From positions 62,001-126,000 of the forward strand of contig DRGC01000017.1 of assembly GCA_011050235.1 (NCBI GenBank): a DNA stretch of 64,000 nucleotides, written 5' to 3'. A model generated the notes under the pieces. It saw nothing but the letters and a program-made list of their open reading frames with translations. It did no database searches and was not told where the DNA came from. This DNA comes from Phycisphaerae bacterium (GTDB taxonomy: Bacteria; Planctomycetota; Phycisphaerae; SM23-33). Shown piece by piece: positions 1-8,700 of the stretch. A program made the position numbers and the translations under genes. The first letter of the stretch is position 1; each line of letters starts with the position of its first letter.

Positions 1-1
1 C

Positions 2-160
2 GCCGGCCAAGACGGGCTGACTGTTGTCTACTATGCCAGGGAAGACGTCGACACCACGATCGAGGTCGAGATGGGTCTTCTGGGACTTCCGGATCGAACC
101 GATAGGTTCTCCGTCAGCCTCAAGAAGGATGAGGCCGATTACAGGATTATCGGGGCCTGA
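2..160 (+). CDS. C-terminal fragment of an unknown protein
   Basis: The frame is open from the window edge to a TGA at 158-160 and gives 52 residues ending DYRIIGA. Composition is protein-like, with alternating hydrophobic and charged residues (ADLTVVYYARED-type beta pattern, then a Lys/Asp-rich stretch). The start lies outside the window, so no family can be assigned. Its last codons overlap the 3' end of the opposite-strand remnant that follows. Confidence 0.4.
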   Translation, partial: AGQDGLTVVYYAREDVDTTIEVEMGLLGLPDRTDRFSVSLKKDEADYRIIGA

Positions 161-800
161 GGTAGTCGACTCCTTATACAAGGACTAGCTCTGCTTTCCT
201 CAGCCGCCTTGTTCATCTCGTCCTCCAACAAGAATGAACGCCGATCCCATACGCGCATCCTTCTGCTCCTATCGTATCCAGATTCCTCAATCCAACCCTT
301 GAGACGTTCTATCCGGCTAGCCAGTTCGTCGTGCGTCCCGGGGGTCCCCCAAACATACGTGACCTCGCTAGGGTGAAAATCTGGTGCTGCCGCTGTAACT
401 TCCAGCGCCAGCCAGAGAGGCAAAGAAGGGGATGAGCGCAAACTAAAGGGCTCTGGAATCTTCTCCAGAGCCCAATAGCGGGGGTCCGATTCGCTACCCG
501 TCTCATCAGGAGAGCGTTCTGGAAACGGTTCCGTCGCGCAGCATGATCACCTGGTTCTCCGTCCCGATCCTATGCTTCTCAATCCCTTAGCGATCGGATG
601 AGCCTTGGAACCATACGATCTGGCCCATGATCCAGGACCCAGTTCCGGCCCGGATGGGGTCTTCGGGAGGGACAGGTGTTCCATGAACGAGTTGATGAAC
701 GAAAGGCAAAAGGATGGTATTCTCCCAGGAGACCAGTTGCTCAATCCGGCTCCGGACGATAGGCCGAGACGAGCGTGGCCACTCATTGTGCCGAAGACCT
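139..800 (-). pseudogene. decayed gene of unknown family (stop plus frameshift)
   Basis: Read on the minus strand, two frames join into one protein-like product. From about 800 to 602 the frame reads RHNEWPRSSRPIVRSRIEQ and continues through a Trp-rich stretch to an in-frame TAA near 602-604. The same frame continues past it with ENQVIMLRDGTVSRTLS. Near 510-545 the sensible reading moves to another frame (FPERSPDETGSESDPRYWAL), which stays open to TAA at 139-141 and includes WGTPGTHDELASRIERLKGW. The second part has no ATG or GTG start. I read this as one gene with a premature stop and a frameshift. The family is not recognised. Sequencing error could explain the shift but would also have to explain the stop. 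Confidence 0.4.
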
Positions 801-816
801 GTTAGGAGTGGACAAC

Positions 817-1767
817 ATGGGATTCTGGGAGCGTCTGCTGGTGGGTATGTACGACGAACTGGCGCGCCGGTGGCGGGCTAACAGTGCCCGACGCGACGCC
901 GAGCGGGGATATCACTGGTCGGCCGCGTGTCAGTATAAGGATATTGGGCTCAAACGGGAGGCCTGTGAATGCTATCTGAAGGCCATCGAGAGCAGTTCGG
1001 ACTGGCCCTACGCGGCTGACGCAATCCGGCTTTTCGACGAACTTGGCGACGGCGTAGGCATCGGGCGCGCTGTGACCGCGTATCTGTCGAGATGCTCGTG
1101 CGCGCCTACGCTCCCGTCGAATGGCATACTCGCGCTCAGGAAATACGGCAAACTCCGGCAGTTTGTTGACGAGTTGAACGGGCCCCGTTTCGACGCGGCA
1201 TTTCCTGAGGTGTTCTCGGTCGTTGCTGACGAGTTGAGGAGGTCCGGCGAGCTTCGACTCGCAGTCCAGGTCTACATTCTAGCTAGTTCGCGTGCGTCAG
1301 GATTGCGGGACGACTCGTTTCGAAAGGTGCCGCTATGGCATGCGCTGGACTGTTGCTATGAGGACCGTGACCGGGTCAAGGCGCTGGAGATCGCCATAGA
1401 ACTGTTCCGGCTGGACGGTCTGTTTATCATTCACCTCGAAATGCTTCGGAGGCTTGGGATCCTAGAGCCGCTCGCAGAACATACCTGTGACGTGAACCCC
1501 GACCTCCTTCAGGACCTGCTTGGTCGCTTGCTCGAGTGGGTCGACCCATGCTATGAATTTGGTGGCTTCGACGCTGAAGCGCTGACAAGGCTCGGAGGCC
1601 CAACTGATCCGTTTGAGCAGTATGAAGATGTCATGGACCTCGCACTCCGTACCTACGAGAAGTCTCACGACCGGCCAGTGTACCTACTGGAGCAACTTCT
1701 ACACTGGTATGGGCGAATAGACAAGAAGGAGAAGATGGCCGAGATCGAGAAGATGCTCGACAATTGA
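817..1767 (+). CDS. hypothetical helical repeat-like protein
   Basis: The product is 316 aa. An upstream GTG at 775 is possible, but ATG 817 is preferred because TAGGAG lies 8 bases before it. The sequence is rich in Leu, Arg, Glu and Tyr and looks all-helical. Segments such as YHWSAACQYKDIGLKREACE and LRRSGELRLAVQVYILAS (about residues 40-60 and 145-165) have the A/G-x-x-x-A-x-x-Y rhythm of TPR-like helical hairpins, although no full TPR consensus is present. There is no signal peptide, membrane segment or catalytic motif. It stands alone between the remnant upstream and the convergent Liv operon. A scaffold or accessory role is only a guess. Confidence 0.65.
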   Translation: MGFWERLLVGMYDELARRWRANSARRDAERGYHWSAACQYKDIGLKREACECYLKAIESSSDWPYAADAIRLFDELGDGVGIGRAVTAYLSRCSCAPTLPSNGILALRKYGKLRQFVDELNGPRFDAAFPEVFSVVADELRRSGELRLAVQVYILASSRASGLRDDSFRKVPLWHALDCCYEDRDRVKALEIAIELFRLDGLFIIHLEMLRRLGILEPLAEHTCDVNPDLLQDLLGRLLEWVDPCYEFGGFDAEALTRLGGPTDPFEQYEDVMDLALRTYEKSHDRPVYLLEQLLHWYGRIDKKEKMAEIEKMLDN

Positions 1768-1892
1768 CAGTGGTGACGACCGTCGATGTCAGTTGAGGCA
1801 CTGGCCCGTCAACCTGGAGCAGGTCTAGGGGAGCAGGTCAAGAACTGAGATCACAGGTTGTTTGAACTTGGTGATGGATGGAAATCATTGGC

Positions 1893-2594
1893 TCACAGGA
1901 AGAGGTCTTTGAGTTTCGCCTTGTCCTCCTTCAGTTCCTCTGGCTGGCCCTCGAACGCGATCTTGCCGAGCTTCATCGAGTAGACCCGGTGGCAGATATC
2001 CAAGACCTGCCGCACCTTCTGCTCGACGATCAGGATGGCCACACCCGCATCGCGGCTGATGTCCGCGATTCGTTTGAAGACCGTCGCCACGAGATTCGGA
2101 GCAAGCCCCAGGGAAGGCTCGTCCAACATCAGGAGCTTGGGCTTGGGAACAAGAGCACGGGCCAACGCCAGCATTTGCTGTTCTCCCCCCGACAGCCTGC
2201 CAGCATCTTGCCGAGCACGCTCCTTCAGCACGGGAAAGAGCTCCAGCATGTGGGCAATCCGTTCCTTGGCTTCCCTTCGCGGGAGCGGATAGCCGCCGAT
2301 CTCCAGATTCTCCATGACCGTAAGATCGGCGAAGACGCGGTTGCCCTGGGGAGCGAAGGTAATCCCGCGCGCCACGTTTTGGGCAGGCGTCGAGCCATTC
2401 GTGGGCGTGCCGTTGAGGCGAATCTGTCCCTTCCATACCGGGATCAAGCCGCAGACGGCCTTGAGCACCGTGGACTTACCCGCCCCGTTCGGCCCGATGA
2501 GTGTGACGATTTCACCCTCCCGGACGTCCAAGGACAGGCCGAAGACCACCTGCTTCTTGCCGTACCCGGTTTCCAGTTCCTTGATCGCCAGCAT
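1893..2594 (-). CDS. livF: LivF-type branched-chain amino acid ABC transporter ATPase
   Basis: This 233-aa ATPase of the Liv/HAAT importer class couples ATP hydrolysis to import through the LivH-LivM channel. Visible motifs are Walker A GPNGAGKST at residues 34-42, signature LSGGEQQ at 134-140 and Walker B LLMLDEP at 154-160. The length and the short helical domain fit LivF rather than the longer LivG. It is the last gene of the minus-strand operon, 8 bases after livG. The substrate may be an amino acid or another small amide or carboxylate, because the Liv family includes urea and aromatic-compound importers. Confidence 0.93.
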   Translation of the reverse strand: MLAIKELETGYGKKQVVFGLSLDVREGEIVTLIGPNGAGKSTVLKAVCGLIPVWKGQIRLNGTPTNGSTPAQNVARGITFAPQGNRVFADLTVMENLEIGGYPLPRREAKERIAHMLELFPVLKERARQDAGRLSGGEQQMLALARALVPKPKLLMLDEPSLGLAPNLVATVFKRIADISRDAGVAILIVEQKVRQVLDICHRVYSMKLGKIAFEGQPEELKEDKAKLKDLFL

Positions 2595-2602
2595 CTTCGC
2601 TC

Positions 2603-3361
2603 TCAGTCTATGTAAGCTTCGATGACCTTGGGGTCGTTCCGCACCTCCTGCGGCGTCCCCTCGCTCACCTTGGCTCCCGCGTCCATGAAGACGACCCGGT
2701 CACAGGTCTGCATCACGGCATCGAGGTCGTGCTCGATCAGGACCACAGACTTCCCGTTGTCGCGCAGATCGCGGATCATGCCCAGTATCTTCTCTTTCAT
2801 CTCCGGGGCGATGCCGGCCACCGGCTCGTCCAGAAGAACCACCTCCGCCCTCGCTGCAAGGCAGCAGACGAGACTCAAGAGCTTCTGCTGACCGTACGAA
2901 AGGTCCTCGGCCGGATCGTCGGCCTTCTCGGCGATCCCAGCATCTTCGAGCAGGCGAATTGCCTCTTGACGGTTTTGTCTCTCATGCTCCCGGCCCCTCC
3001 TCGCGCGAAAGAACACGTTCCCGAGTCTTTCGCCGGGCTGATCCCGGAAGGACAGAAGCGCGTTGTCCAAGGCGCTCAATTGGCGAATCAGGCGGAGGTC
3101 TTGAAATGTCCGGGCGATGCCGCGGTTGGCCAGCCTGTGGGGGGCAAGGCCGGTGATATCGGTGCTCTTCAGAGACACCTTGCCGCCTTCCGGGGCGATG
3201 AATCCCGTGACCACGTTGAAGAGCGTGGTCTTCCCGGCCCCATTCGGCCCGATCAGGCCGAGAATCTCCCCCCGGCACAGGTCGCACGAGAGGTCTGAGA
3301 GGGCGCGGACGCCGTCGAAGCTCTTGGACAGGCCGGTGACTTTCAATATCGCTTCGCTCAC
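2603..3361 (-). CDS. livG: LivG-type branched-chain amino acid ABC transporter ATPase
   Basis: This is the second ATPase of the importer, 252 aa from the chosen start. GTG 3361 is preferred over the upstream ATG at 3418 because AAGGAGG precedes it by about 7 bases and it overlaps the livM stop in a GTGA junction, typical of translational coupling. Motifs are Walker A GPNGAGKTT (residues 38-46), signature LSYGQQK and Walker B VVLLDEP. The C-terminal tail, with VLIEHDLDAVMQTCDRVVFM and a terminal EAYID, is characteristic of LivG. Confidence 0.93.
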   Translation of the reverse strand: MSEAILKVTGLSKSFDGVRALSDLSCDLCRGEILGLIGPNGAGKTTLFNVVTGFIAPEGGKVSLKSTDITGLAPHRLANRGIARTFQDLRLIRQLSALDNALLSFRDQPGERLGNVFFRARRGREHERQNRQEAIRLLEDAGIAEKADDPAEDLSYGQQKLLSLVCCLAARAEVVLLDEPVAGIAPEMKEKILGMIRDLRDNGKSVVLIEHDLDAVMQTCDRVVFMDAGAKVSEGTPQEVRNDPKVIEAYID

Positions 3362-4245
3362 TCCCGGGCCTCCTTGCCTTGAAACGCATACTCGCCCAGG
3401 AATCCTCGCGGCCGCCACATCATGAACGCAACCAGCAACCCCCCGTAGATGATCTGCCGCACGTTCGCCGCCACGGAGCTCGGCAGGCCGACGAAACGCA
3501 GGAGTTCAGGCAGGACAACAAGCACCACTGCGCCCACGACCGGCCCCCACAAGCTACCGGCCCCGCCGATGATGACGATGGAGAGGATGAATATCGACTC
3601 CATCACCGTGAAGCTCGTGGGATCTATGAAGCTGATGTAGTGGGCGTACATCACTCCGGCCACGGCCGCCATCCCGGCGCCGATGACGAAGACGAGAACC
3701 TTGTATGCAGCCACGTTCTTGCCCGCAGCCTGGGCGAACACCTCGTCCTCTCGGATCGCCTTCAGCACTCGGCCAAAGGGCGACCGCACGATCCTATGTA
3801 TCACCCACAACGTCAACGCGCAGAAGACGCCGACAAGTACCAGGAAGCCAAGCTGAGAGGAGACTTGCAGGCCGAAGATCGTCGGCTGTGGGATGCCGGG
3901 CAGACCCATCGGGCCGCCGGTAAAGGACACCCAATTGTTGAGGACGCTGAAGGCGATGACCTGGAAGGCAAATGTTGCGATGACGAAGTAGTCGTCACGG
4001 ATGCGCAGGGACGGGATTCCCACCAAGGCCCCGAGCAGACCGCTTAGAACAATAGCGCAGACGATGTTGACCAGGAAGGGGCTGTTGAACTTGAGGGCCA
4101 TGAGAGCGGCAACGTAGCCACCCACTCCGTAGAACGCGGCGTGCGCGATGGAGAGCAGGCCGGTGTGGCCCGCAATCAGGTTCAAAGACACTGACAGGAT
4201 TACGTAAATACCTATCAGTATCAGAATGTGCAGTAGATACTCCAT
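3358..4245 (-). CDS. livM: LivM-type branched-chain amino acid ABC transporter permease
   Basis: The 295-aa integral membrane protein has about eight hydrophobic segments beginning at residue 7. It carries LNLIAGHTGLLSIAHAAFYG (residues about 22-41), the conserved N-terminal block of the LivM/BPD_transp_2 family, and the late loop IIGGAGSLWGPVVGA that contacts the ATPase. It pairs with LivH to form the inner-membrane channel. Its stop overlaps the livG start, and livH ends 12 bases upstream. Confidence 0.93.
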   Translation of the reverse strand: MEYLLHILILIGIYVILSVSLNLIAGHTGLLSIAHAAFYGVGGYVAALMALKFNSPFLVNIVCAIVLSGLLGALVGIPSLRIRDDYFVIATFAFQVIAFSVLNNWVSFTGGPMGLPGIPQPTIFGLQVSSQLGFLVLVGVFCALTLWVIHRIVRSPFGRVLKAIREDEVFAQAAGKNVAAYKVLVFVIGAGMAAVAGVMYAHYISFIDPTSFTVMESIFILSIVIIGGAGSLWGPVVGAVVLVVLPELLRFVGLPSSVAANVRQIIYGGLLVAFMMWRPRGFLGEYAFQGKEARE

Positions 4246-4257
4246 CGTCTTCCTTGC

Positions 4258-5133
4258 TCACACCGTCGCTTTCGTGAGTTTCTTGCCCATGACGCCTTCC
4301 GGCCGCACAAATAGAAAGCCGAGAAGAACTACGAAAACGACTGGCTCTCGCCACTGTTGCCCGAGGTACCAGCCACCCACATTCTGCGCACTCGCTATCA
4401 ATATGGCCCCCATCACTAGGCCAAGCACGCGTCCGACTCCTCCTACCAGGACTGCAACAACAGCGGACAGCAAGGGCAGCAACCCCATGGTAGGTCTCAT
4501 ATCAACATCCAACGAGACCAAGATACCGGCGATTCCCGCAAGACCCGATCCAACAGCAAACGCGCCCAAGATGACCCGGTCTGACCTAACGCCCGTGATA
4601 GCAGCCAGTTCCGGATCACTGGCTACTGCGCGGAACTCCCGACCCGCCTTGGTATACCTGAGCGCCCATGCGACCATCGATGCAGCCACAGCAGCACATG
4701 CGATGATCGTTATCTGGATGTCCGTGAGCCTTGCACCTGCCACACTCACCCCCTTCGCTATGGTGGCAGATCGCACTGATTCGGTCTGGTCCCCAAAAGC
4801 TAGCGAGATCAGACTGGTCAACAGAATATACAGCCCGAGCGAGGCCACAAGCTGTACAACCCCAGAGGCAGATCGCTTCCTCAGCGGCCGATAAACTGCC
4901 AGTTCCATAGTGCAGCCAAGTGCGATGCACGTCAGCACCGACAATGTCGCTGACAGAGGTTGCGGCAGGCCGAAGACTCTGAAGAATACCAGGTTCATGT
5001 ATGCGCCAGCCGTGAAAGCTGCACCGTGGGCAAAGTGAAAGAATCGGCCAACACGATAAATGAGTGCGAAGCCAACTCCGACCAAGAGAATGATCGCTGC
5101 TGAGATGGCAGCGTTGGCCACAAGCTGATTCAT
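4258..5133 (-). CDS. livH: LivH-type branched-chain amino acid ABC transporter permease
   Basis: The product is a 291-aa polytopic permease. The open frame extends to 5199, but ATG 5133 is chosen: AGGAGG lies about 9 bases upstream and the product then begins MNQLVANAAISAAIILLVG, a normal LivH start. The family block FALIYRVGRFFHFAHGAAF is visible near residues 23-41, and the coupling loop region VLVGGVGRVLGLVMGA near the C terminus. It lies between the binding protein and livM and completes the importer. Confidence 0.92.
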   Translation of the reverse strand: MNQLVANAAISAAIILLVGVGFALIYRVGRFFHFAHGAAFTAGAYMNLVFFRVFGLPQPLSATLSVLTCIALGCTMELAVYRPLRKRSASGVVQLVASLGLYILLTSLISLAFGDQTESVRSATIAKGVSVAGARLTDIQITIIACAAVAASMVAWALRYTKAGREFRAVASDPELAAITGVRSDRVILGAFAVGSGLAGIAGILVSLDVDMRPTMGLLPLLSAVVAVLVGGVGRVLGLVMGAILIASAQNVGGWYLGQQWREPVVFVVLLGFLFVRPEGVMGKKLTKATV

Positions 5134-5143
5134 CGATGACCTC

Positions 5144-6295
5144 CTACTCAGAGCCCGCCAGACGAGAGAATACGCCGTTCCGAACCGTTTTGAGGACAAC
5201 AGGTTTCACGACATCGCCGTTCTCATCGAATTCTATGACGCCGGCAACACCTTTGTAGGATCCCATCGTATCTAGGGCCTTCTTCAGTGCCTCGCCAGTC
5301 ACATCTTCATCTAGGCGGCTGGCAACATGGCATATGAGCATGAAGGCGTCGTATGCTTGTGCCTCGACCCACCCCGGTTCATGCCCATAGCGAGAGCGGA
5401 ACTTCTTGACGAACTGCTGAACCTGCGCATCACTGGATGCGGGATCAAAGCCCGTCGCGAGGGGGTAGATGACCCCCTCGGCGGCATCCCCGGCCAGTTG
5501 CAGGAACTTGTCGTCTTCCACAGCCGTTGTACCAAGGACTTGTGTCGAGAGGCCAAGCTCACGTAGTTGCCGCACGATCGTCGCCGTATCCGCGAAGTAG
5601 CCGGCAATGTAAAGGGCATCGGGGGCATCCATCTTCATCTTCGCCAGGAAAGACCGGTAGTCTGTCCCCTCGGCTTGGTATGCCTCCATGACCGGTATTG
5701 AGCCGCCACCCGCCTCAAAGGTCTTCTTGAATACCTGTGCGATAGAGGTCCCGTAGTCGTTGTTCATATGAAAGATCGATACTCGCCGGTAATCTCTGCT
5801 GAGAGCCAGTTTGGCGATTGCCCTACCTTCGGCCAGATCACTCGGCCAGATTCGGTAAATGTAATGACCAGCATTGGTTATTGCGGGAGACGAGGAGGTC
5901 GGCGAGAGTAGCACAACGCGATTGTTCTCGGCGATCGGCGCTGCGGCCAATGTAACAGCGCTCACAATGTCGCCGATCACTATTGGAACATGGTCCGCAC
6001 TAATCAGTTTCCGAATGGCGCTCACTCCGGTCTTCGGGTCCGCTCTTGAGTCTTCGTAGATGACGCGCACGGGACGACCACCACAGCCGCCCTCCGCGTT
6101 CACTATAGACACGGCTAGGTCAATTGCCTCCCGCCCCTTTTCACCATAGGATGCAGCATCCCCGGTCAGCGGGAATACGACACCGATCCGCAGTTCATCA
6201 TCATGCCCCTGTCCTATGGCAACGATCATCGCTATGACCACGGCCACCATGACCAACACGCCTCCCACAAGCCAGTATGTTCTTGTTCTATTCAT
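5144..6295 (-). CDS. livK: LivK/AmiC-type ABC transporter substrate-binding protein
   Basis: This 383-aa type I periplasmic binding protein has an N-terminal hydrophobic segment (residues about 8-27, WLVGGVLVMVAVVIAMIVAI) that acts as signal or membrane anchor. No lipobox Cys is seen at its end. The mature part opens with LRIGVVFPLTGDAASYGEKG, the classic LivJ/K/AmiC start, and contains PIVIGDIVSAVTLAAAPIAE and LLSPTSSSPAITNAG, a conserved ligand-contact region. ATG 6295 overlaps the upstream SDR stop (ATGA), and the stop sits inside the livH ribosome-binding region. It sets importer specificity; the ligand cannot be read from sequence. Confidence 0.9.
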   Translation of the reverse strand: MNRTRTYWLVGGVLVMVAVVIAMIVAIGQGHDDELRIGVVFPLTGDAASYGEKGREAIDLAVSIVNAEGGCGGRPVRVIYEDSRADPKTGVSAIRKLISADHVPIVIGDIVSAVTLAAAPIAENNRVVLLSPTSSSPAITNAGHYIYRIWPSDLAEGRAIAKLALSRDYRRVSIFHMNNDYGTSIAQVFKKTFEAGGGSIPVMEAYQAEGTDYRSFLAKMKMDAPDALYIAGYFADTATIVRQLRELGLSTQVLGTTAVEDDKFLQLAGDAAEGVIYPLATGFDPASSDAQVQQFVKKFRSRYGHEPGWVEAQAYDAFMLICHVASRLDEDVTGEALKKALDTMGSYKGVAGVIEFDENGDVVKPVVLKTVRNGVFSRLAGSE

Positions 6296-7071
6296 AATGT
6301 TGTTTCCTCGATGGCCTGCACGCTCGGGCTGAGACCTCCAGCAACGGGCAGTACAGTGCCAGTCATGTAGGACGATGCAGATGATATCATGAACGCCGCG
6401 ACCTCAGCGATCTCGCTTGGCGAAGCGAAGCGTCCCTGTGGTATCTCTCGCCTTTTCTGTTCAAGGTAGCTCTCTGAGAAATCTGCGCACTGATCCGTTT
6501 CGGTCCAGCCAACAGAAAGAGCGTTAACCCGAATGCCCATTTCGCACAATTCCACAGCAAGACATTGGGTGTATTCTTCCAGCGCCGCCTTGGCAATATT
6601 GCGGTGCGCATATCCCCGCTCAGGTAGCCTGACCGTGACAGACGAGATATTCAGAATGCTTGAACAATCCGAAACGGCCAGGTGCGCCAAGGCGGACCTC
6701 ACACAGTTGAAGCTGCTGCGCAACGTGCCGTGCAATTGCTCTTGCATCTGTTCCCAGGTAAGCTCTGAGATGCCAAGCCGTTGGAACGGAGTATGCGCGT
6801 TGTTGACGAGAACGTCCAGACCGCCGAAAGCGCCTGCAGTTGCTTCAACCAATCGATGCGCTTGGTTTGGGTCTCTCACATCCGCCTGAATTAGAATGCC
6901 TTCCCCACCGACTTGTCGAATTCGGTTTAGCGTTCCCTCGGCGGCCACTGTATCCTTGAGGAAATTCACTGCTATTCTCGCCCCTTGCTCCGCACAACGC
7001 ACCGCGATCGCTGAGCCGATGCCACGACCTGCCCCCGTAATGAGCACCACCTTTTCCTTAAGCGTCTTCAC
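6292..7071 (-). CDS. short-chain dehydrogenase, FabL/enoyl-reductase-like
   Basis: This Rossmann NAD(P)-dependent oxidoreductase is 259 aa from GTG 7071, 10 bases after the upstream stop. The open frame continues to 7239, but the added N terminus is not SDR-like. The cofactor motif TGAGRGIG is at residues 12-19 and the central NNAHT near 93. The active site is unusual for a classic SDR: instead of Tyr-x3-Lys it has Y-x6-K (YAHRNIAKAAL), the spacing of enoyl-ACP reductases FabI/FabL. The following AVELCEMGIRVNALSVGWTE and the C-terminal GTVLPVAGG also match FabL-type enzymes. It is embedded in the radical SAM/Liv operon, so a tailoring role on a small acyl or amino compound is plausible but inferred. 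Confidence 0.85.
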   Translation of the reverse strand: MKTLKEKVVLITGAGRGIGSAIAVRCAEQGARIAVNFLKDTVAAEGTLNRIRQVGGEGILIQADVRDPNQAHRLVEATAGAFGGLDVLVNNAHTPFQRLGISELTWEQMQEQLHGTLRSSFNCVRSALAHLAVSDCSSILNISSVTVRLPERGYAHRNIAKAALEEYTQCLAVELCEMGIRVNALSVGWTETDQCADFSESYLEQKRREIPQGRFASPSEIAEVAAFMISSASSYMTGTVLPVAGGLSPSVQAIEETTL

Positions 7072-7081
7072 GATGCTTGCC

Positions 7082-7867
7082 CTACTCTTTCGGACCAAGA
7101 AACGTGCGTCTAACGGCATTCGAGGCTTTGCCAAATATGCCAGGAAGAATGAACAAGCTAACTGTTTGCCAGAGGGCCCATCCAACAGCTCTTGGTATCT
7201 GTTTCGGTGCGATCGGTAGCCAAGGGGGACATAGTGCATTACTCTCGCTATACCAATCCCCCTCTCCGCCCTTCACCGCGGTAATCAGTCGTTTGTGCAA
7301 CTTGTCGTCTGCAAAAATAGACCTTGCTGCAGAATCGCCGAAATCGCGGTTCGTGTCCCATCCGAAAATGCCCATATACAGCATAGTGCCAGGCTGATGC
7401 CGCTCGAAATCGCTGAAGAAAATGATCTTATCATTTCCAGATTCCACATATCCGATATCCAAGCTTCGTATGATTGGGCACCCAAGACGCTGTATGACAT
7501 GGCGCTTCGTCGTATAGAGAAGTGTCCCGTTGTTGGTCGCCCCCTTCTCGAAATCTTCCCTTCGTTGCACTTTGTCTCCGCGTGGCTTGTCGTACTCCTT
7601 GTACTGCGATCGGTTTTTCAGAATGAGCACACGCACCTTCTGCTTGCATGTGAAGGCCGAGAACCAAGAATCTGCCTTCGTGAGGGGATTATCTTGACCG
7701 TCGGATATCGGAGATCCATAACATGTCCAAATTAGAGCATCTGTTGCGTGGCTTGATATGCTCGTAGCGATGTTCTCGTACTCCCCATAGTTAACGTACA
7801 AGACAAGGGGCTTGGTTAAGGCCAACGCCCACAACGGGTCGTAGATGTTGTTGTTGGGGGGAGGCAT
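7082..7867 (-). CDS. hypothetical protein encoded between radical SAM and SDR genes
   Basis: The product is 261 aa and not recognised. The start overlaps the stop of the radical SAM gene by one base (TAATG) and the stop is 10 bases before the SDR start, so the three are very likely translated together. The N-terminal half is alpha/beta-like (KPLVLYVNYGEYENIATSI), the middle is charged (RSQYKEYDKPRGDKVQRRED), and a core reads IGYVESGNDKIIFFSDFERH. The C terminus has a Trp/Phe-rich hydrophobic stretch (AVGWALWQTVSLFILPGIFG, about residues 226-245) that could be one membrane helix or amphipathic anchor. Tight coupling suggests it supplies the substrate, scaffold or second enzyme for the radical SAM protein. 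Confidence 0.75.
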   Translation of the reverse strand: MPPPNNNIYDPLWALALTKPLVLYVNYGEYENIATSISSHATDALIWTCYGSPISDGQDNPLTKADSWFSAFTCKQKVRVLILKNRSQYKEYDKPRGDKVQRREDFEKGATNNGTLLYTTKRHVIQRLGCPIIRSLDIGYVESGNDKIIFFSDFERHQPGTMLYMGIFGWDTNRDFGDSAARSIFADDKLHKRLITAVKGGEGDWYSESNALCPPWLPIAPKQIPRAVGWALWQTVSLFILPGIFGKASNAVRRTFLGPKE

Positions 7868-8676
7868 TATGCGGCTCCGATCAGTTGGAATGCGTCAGTA
7901 ACCTGCAACTTGTCAGAGATGCTAATCGGTCCAGAGCGGAAGACACCATTGGGGCTCACCGTAGCACAGCCAATGCGCAGGGCACAGGCGTCATAATCCG
8001 GCCTATCTGGAACATAATGGAAACTATCATCAACAAGGAGGTCCCTGTAGCTGTTGCGAATTAATAGCAATGATCGTTTGAGCCTGTACGAGAATGACTT
8101 GGTACCGCAGTACGAAGAGGCGCGTCCCGCTACGGTAAGGGGCCTCACCAGAAAGCGGGCGCTCAGGGATTCGCAGAGCTCTGCAATCGCCGGGAGTTCC
8201 GACACGTTGCCATCCGAAACAGCGGTACTGATTTCCACCGGAACACCAAGGGAGAAGAACGTATAGATGGCCTCCATTGCTTGTCGCCATGCCCCGGAGA
8301 TCCCCCGACGTTGGTCGTGGACCTCTGCGGTCATTGCATCCAAGCTGACCTGAGCGACGGAGAGGCACGAAAGAAGCCGTGACTCAGACTTTGCCAATTC
8401 CGGGATATGTGTTCCATTGCTGAGAACACTTGTTGAAAGGCCAAGCGACTGGGCCCCTCGCAGTAGTTCAACCGTGCCGTCCCAGAGAAACGGTTCGCCA
8501 CCAGTAATGTGTACGCTCTGGAGGCCCATGGGAATCATGGCGCGGAGGATCCGAAGCCATGTAGCTGGTGAGAGCTCGGCTCCCTTGCGGAACGGCCCCG
8601 AGTCATTAAAGCAGTAGAAACACCGCTGGTTGCAGCGGTGCGTCACTTCGATGTTCAAATGTCTCATACGAACCAT
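7867..8676 (-). CDS. radical SAM protein with a short SPASM-like C terminus
   Basis: The product is 269 aa. The [4Fe-4S]/SAM motif is C-x3-C-x2-C at Cys15, Cys19 and Cys22 (THRCNQRCFYCFN), followed by the GGEPF motif at 59-63 and SLDAMTAEVHD near 133. The C terminus has two Cys in DYDACALRIGCATVSPNGVF, resembling a cut-down SPASM/twitch region that could hold one auxiliary cluster. It is shorter than classical SPASM maturases (350 aa or more). ATG 8676 is supported by AAGGAGC 6-7 bases upstream. It leads the operon after the small regulator. Related proteins modify peptides or small molecules; no precursor peptide was recognised here. Confidence 0.88.
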   Translation of the reverse strand: MVRMRHLNIEVTHRCNQRCFYCFNDSGPFRKGAELSPATWLRILRAMIPMGLQSVHITGGEPFLWDGTVELLRGAQSLGLSTSVLSNGTHIPELAKSESRLLSCLSVAQVSLDAMTAEVHDQRRGISGAWRQAMEAIYTFFSLGVPVEISTAVSDGNVSELPAIAELCESLSARFLVRPLTVAGRASSYCGTKSFSYRLKRSLLLIRNSYRDLLVDDSFHYVPDRPDYDACALRIGCATVSPNGVFRSGPISISDKLQVTDAFQLIGAA

Positions 8677-8700
8677 CAGTTGCTCCTTGGTTGAAGTCGG

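Noticed and set aside
605-805. Plus-strand open frame beginning MEPYDLAHDPG
   Set aside because: It lies across the decayed minus-strand gene, has no ribosome site and ends before the supported start at 817; most likely a shadow.
7867-8676. RiPP precursor peptide next to the radical SAM gene
   Set aside because: I looked for a small Cys- or Gly-rich open frame near 6.2-9.3 kb with a ribosome site and found none besides the XRE protein.
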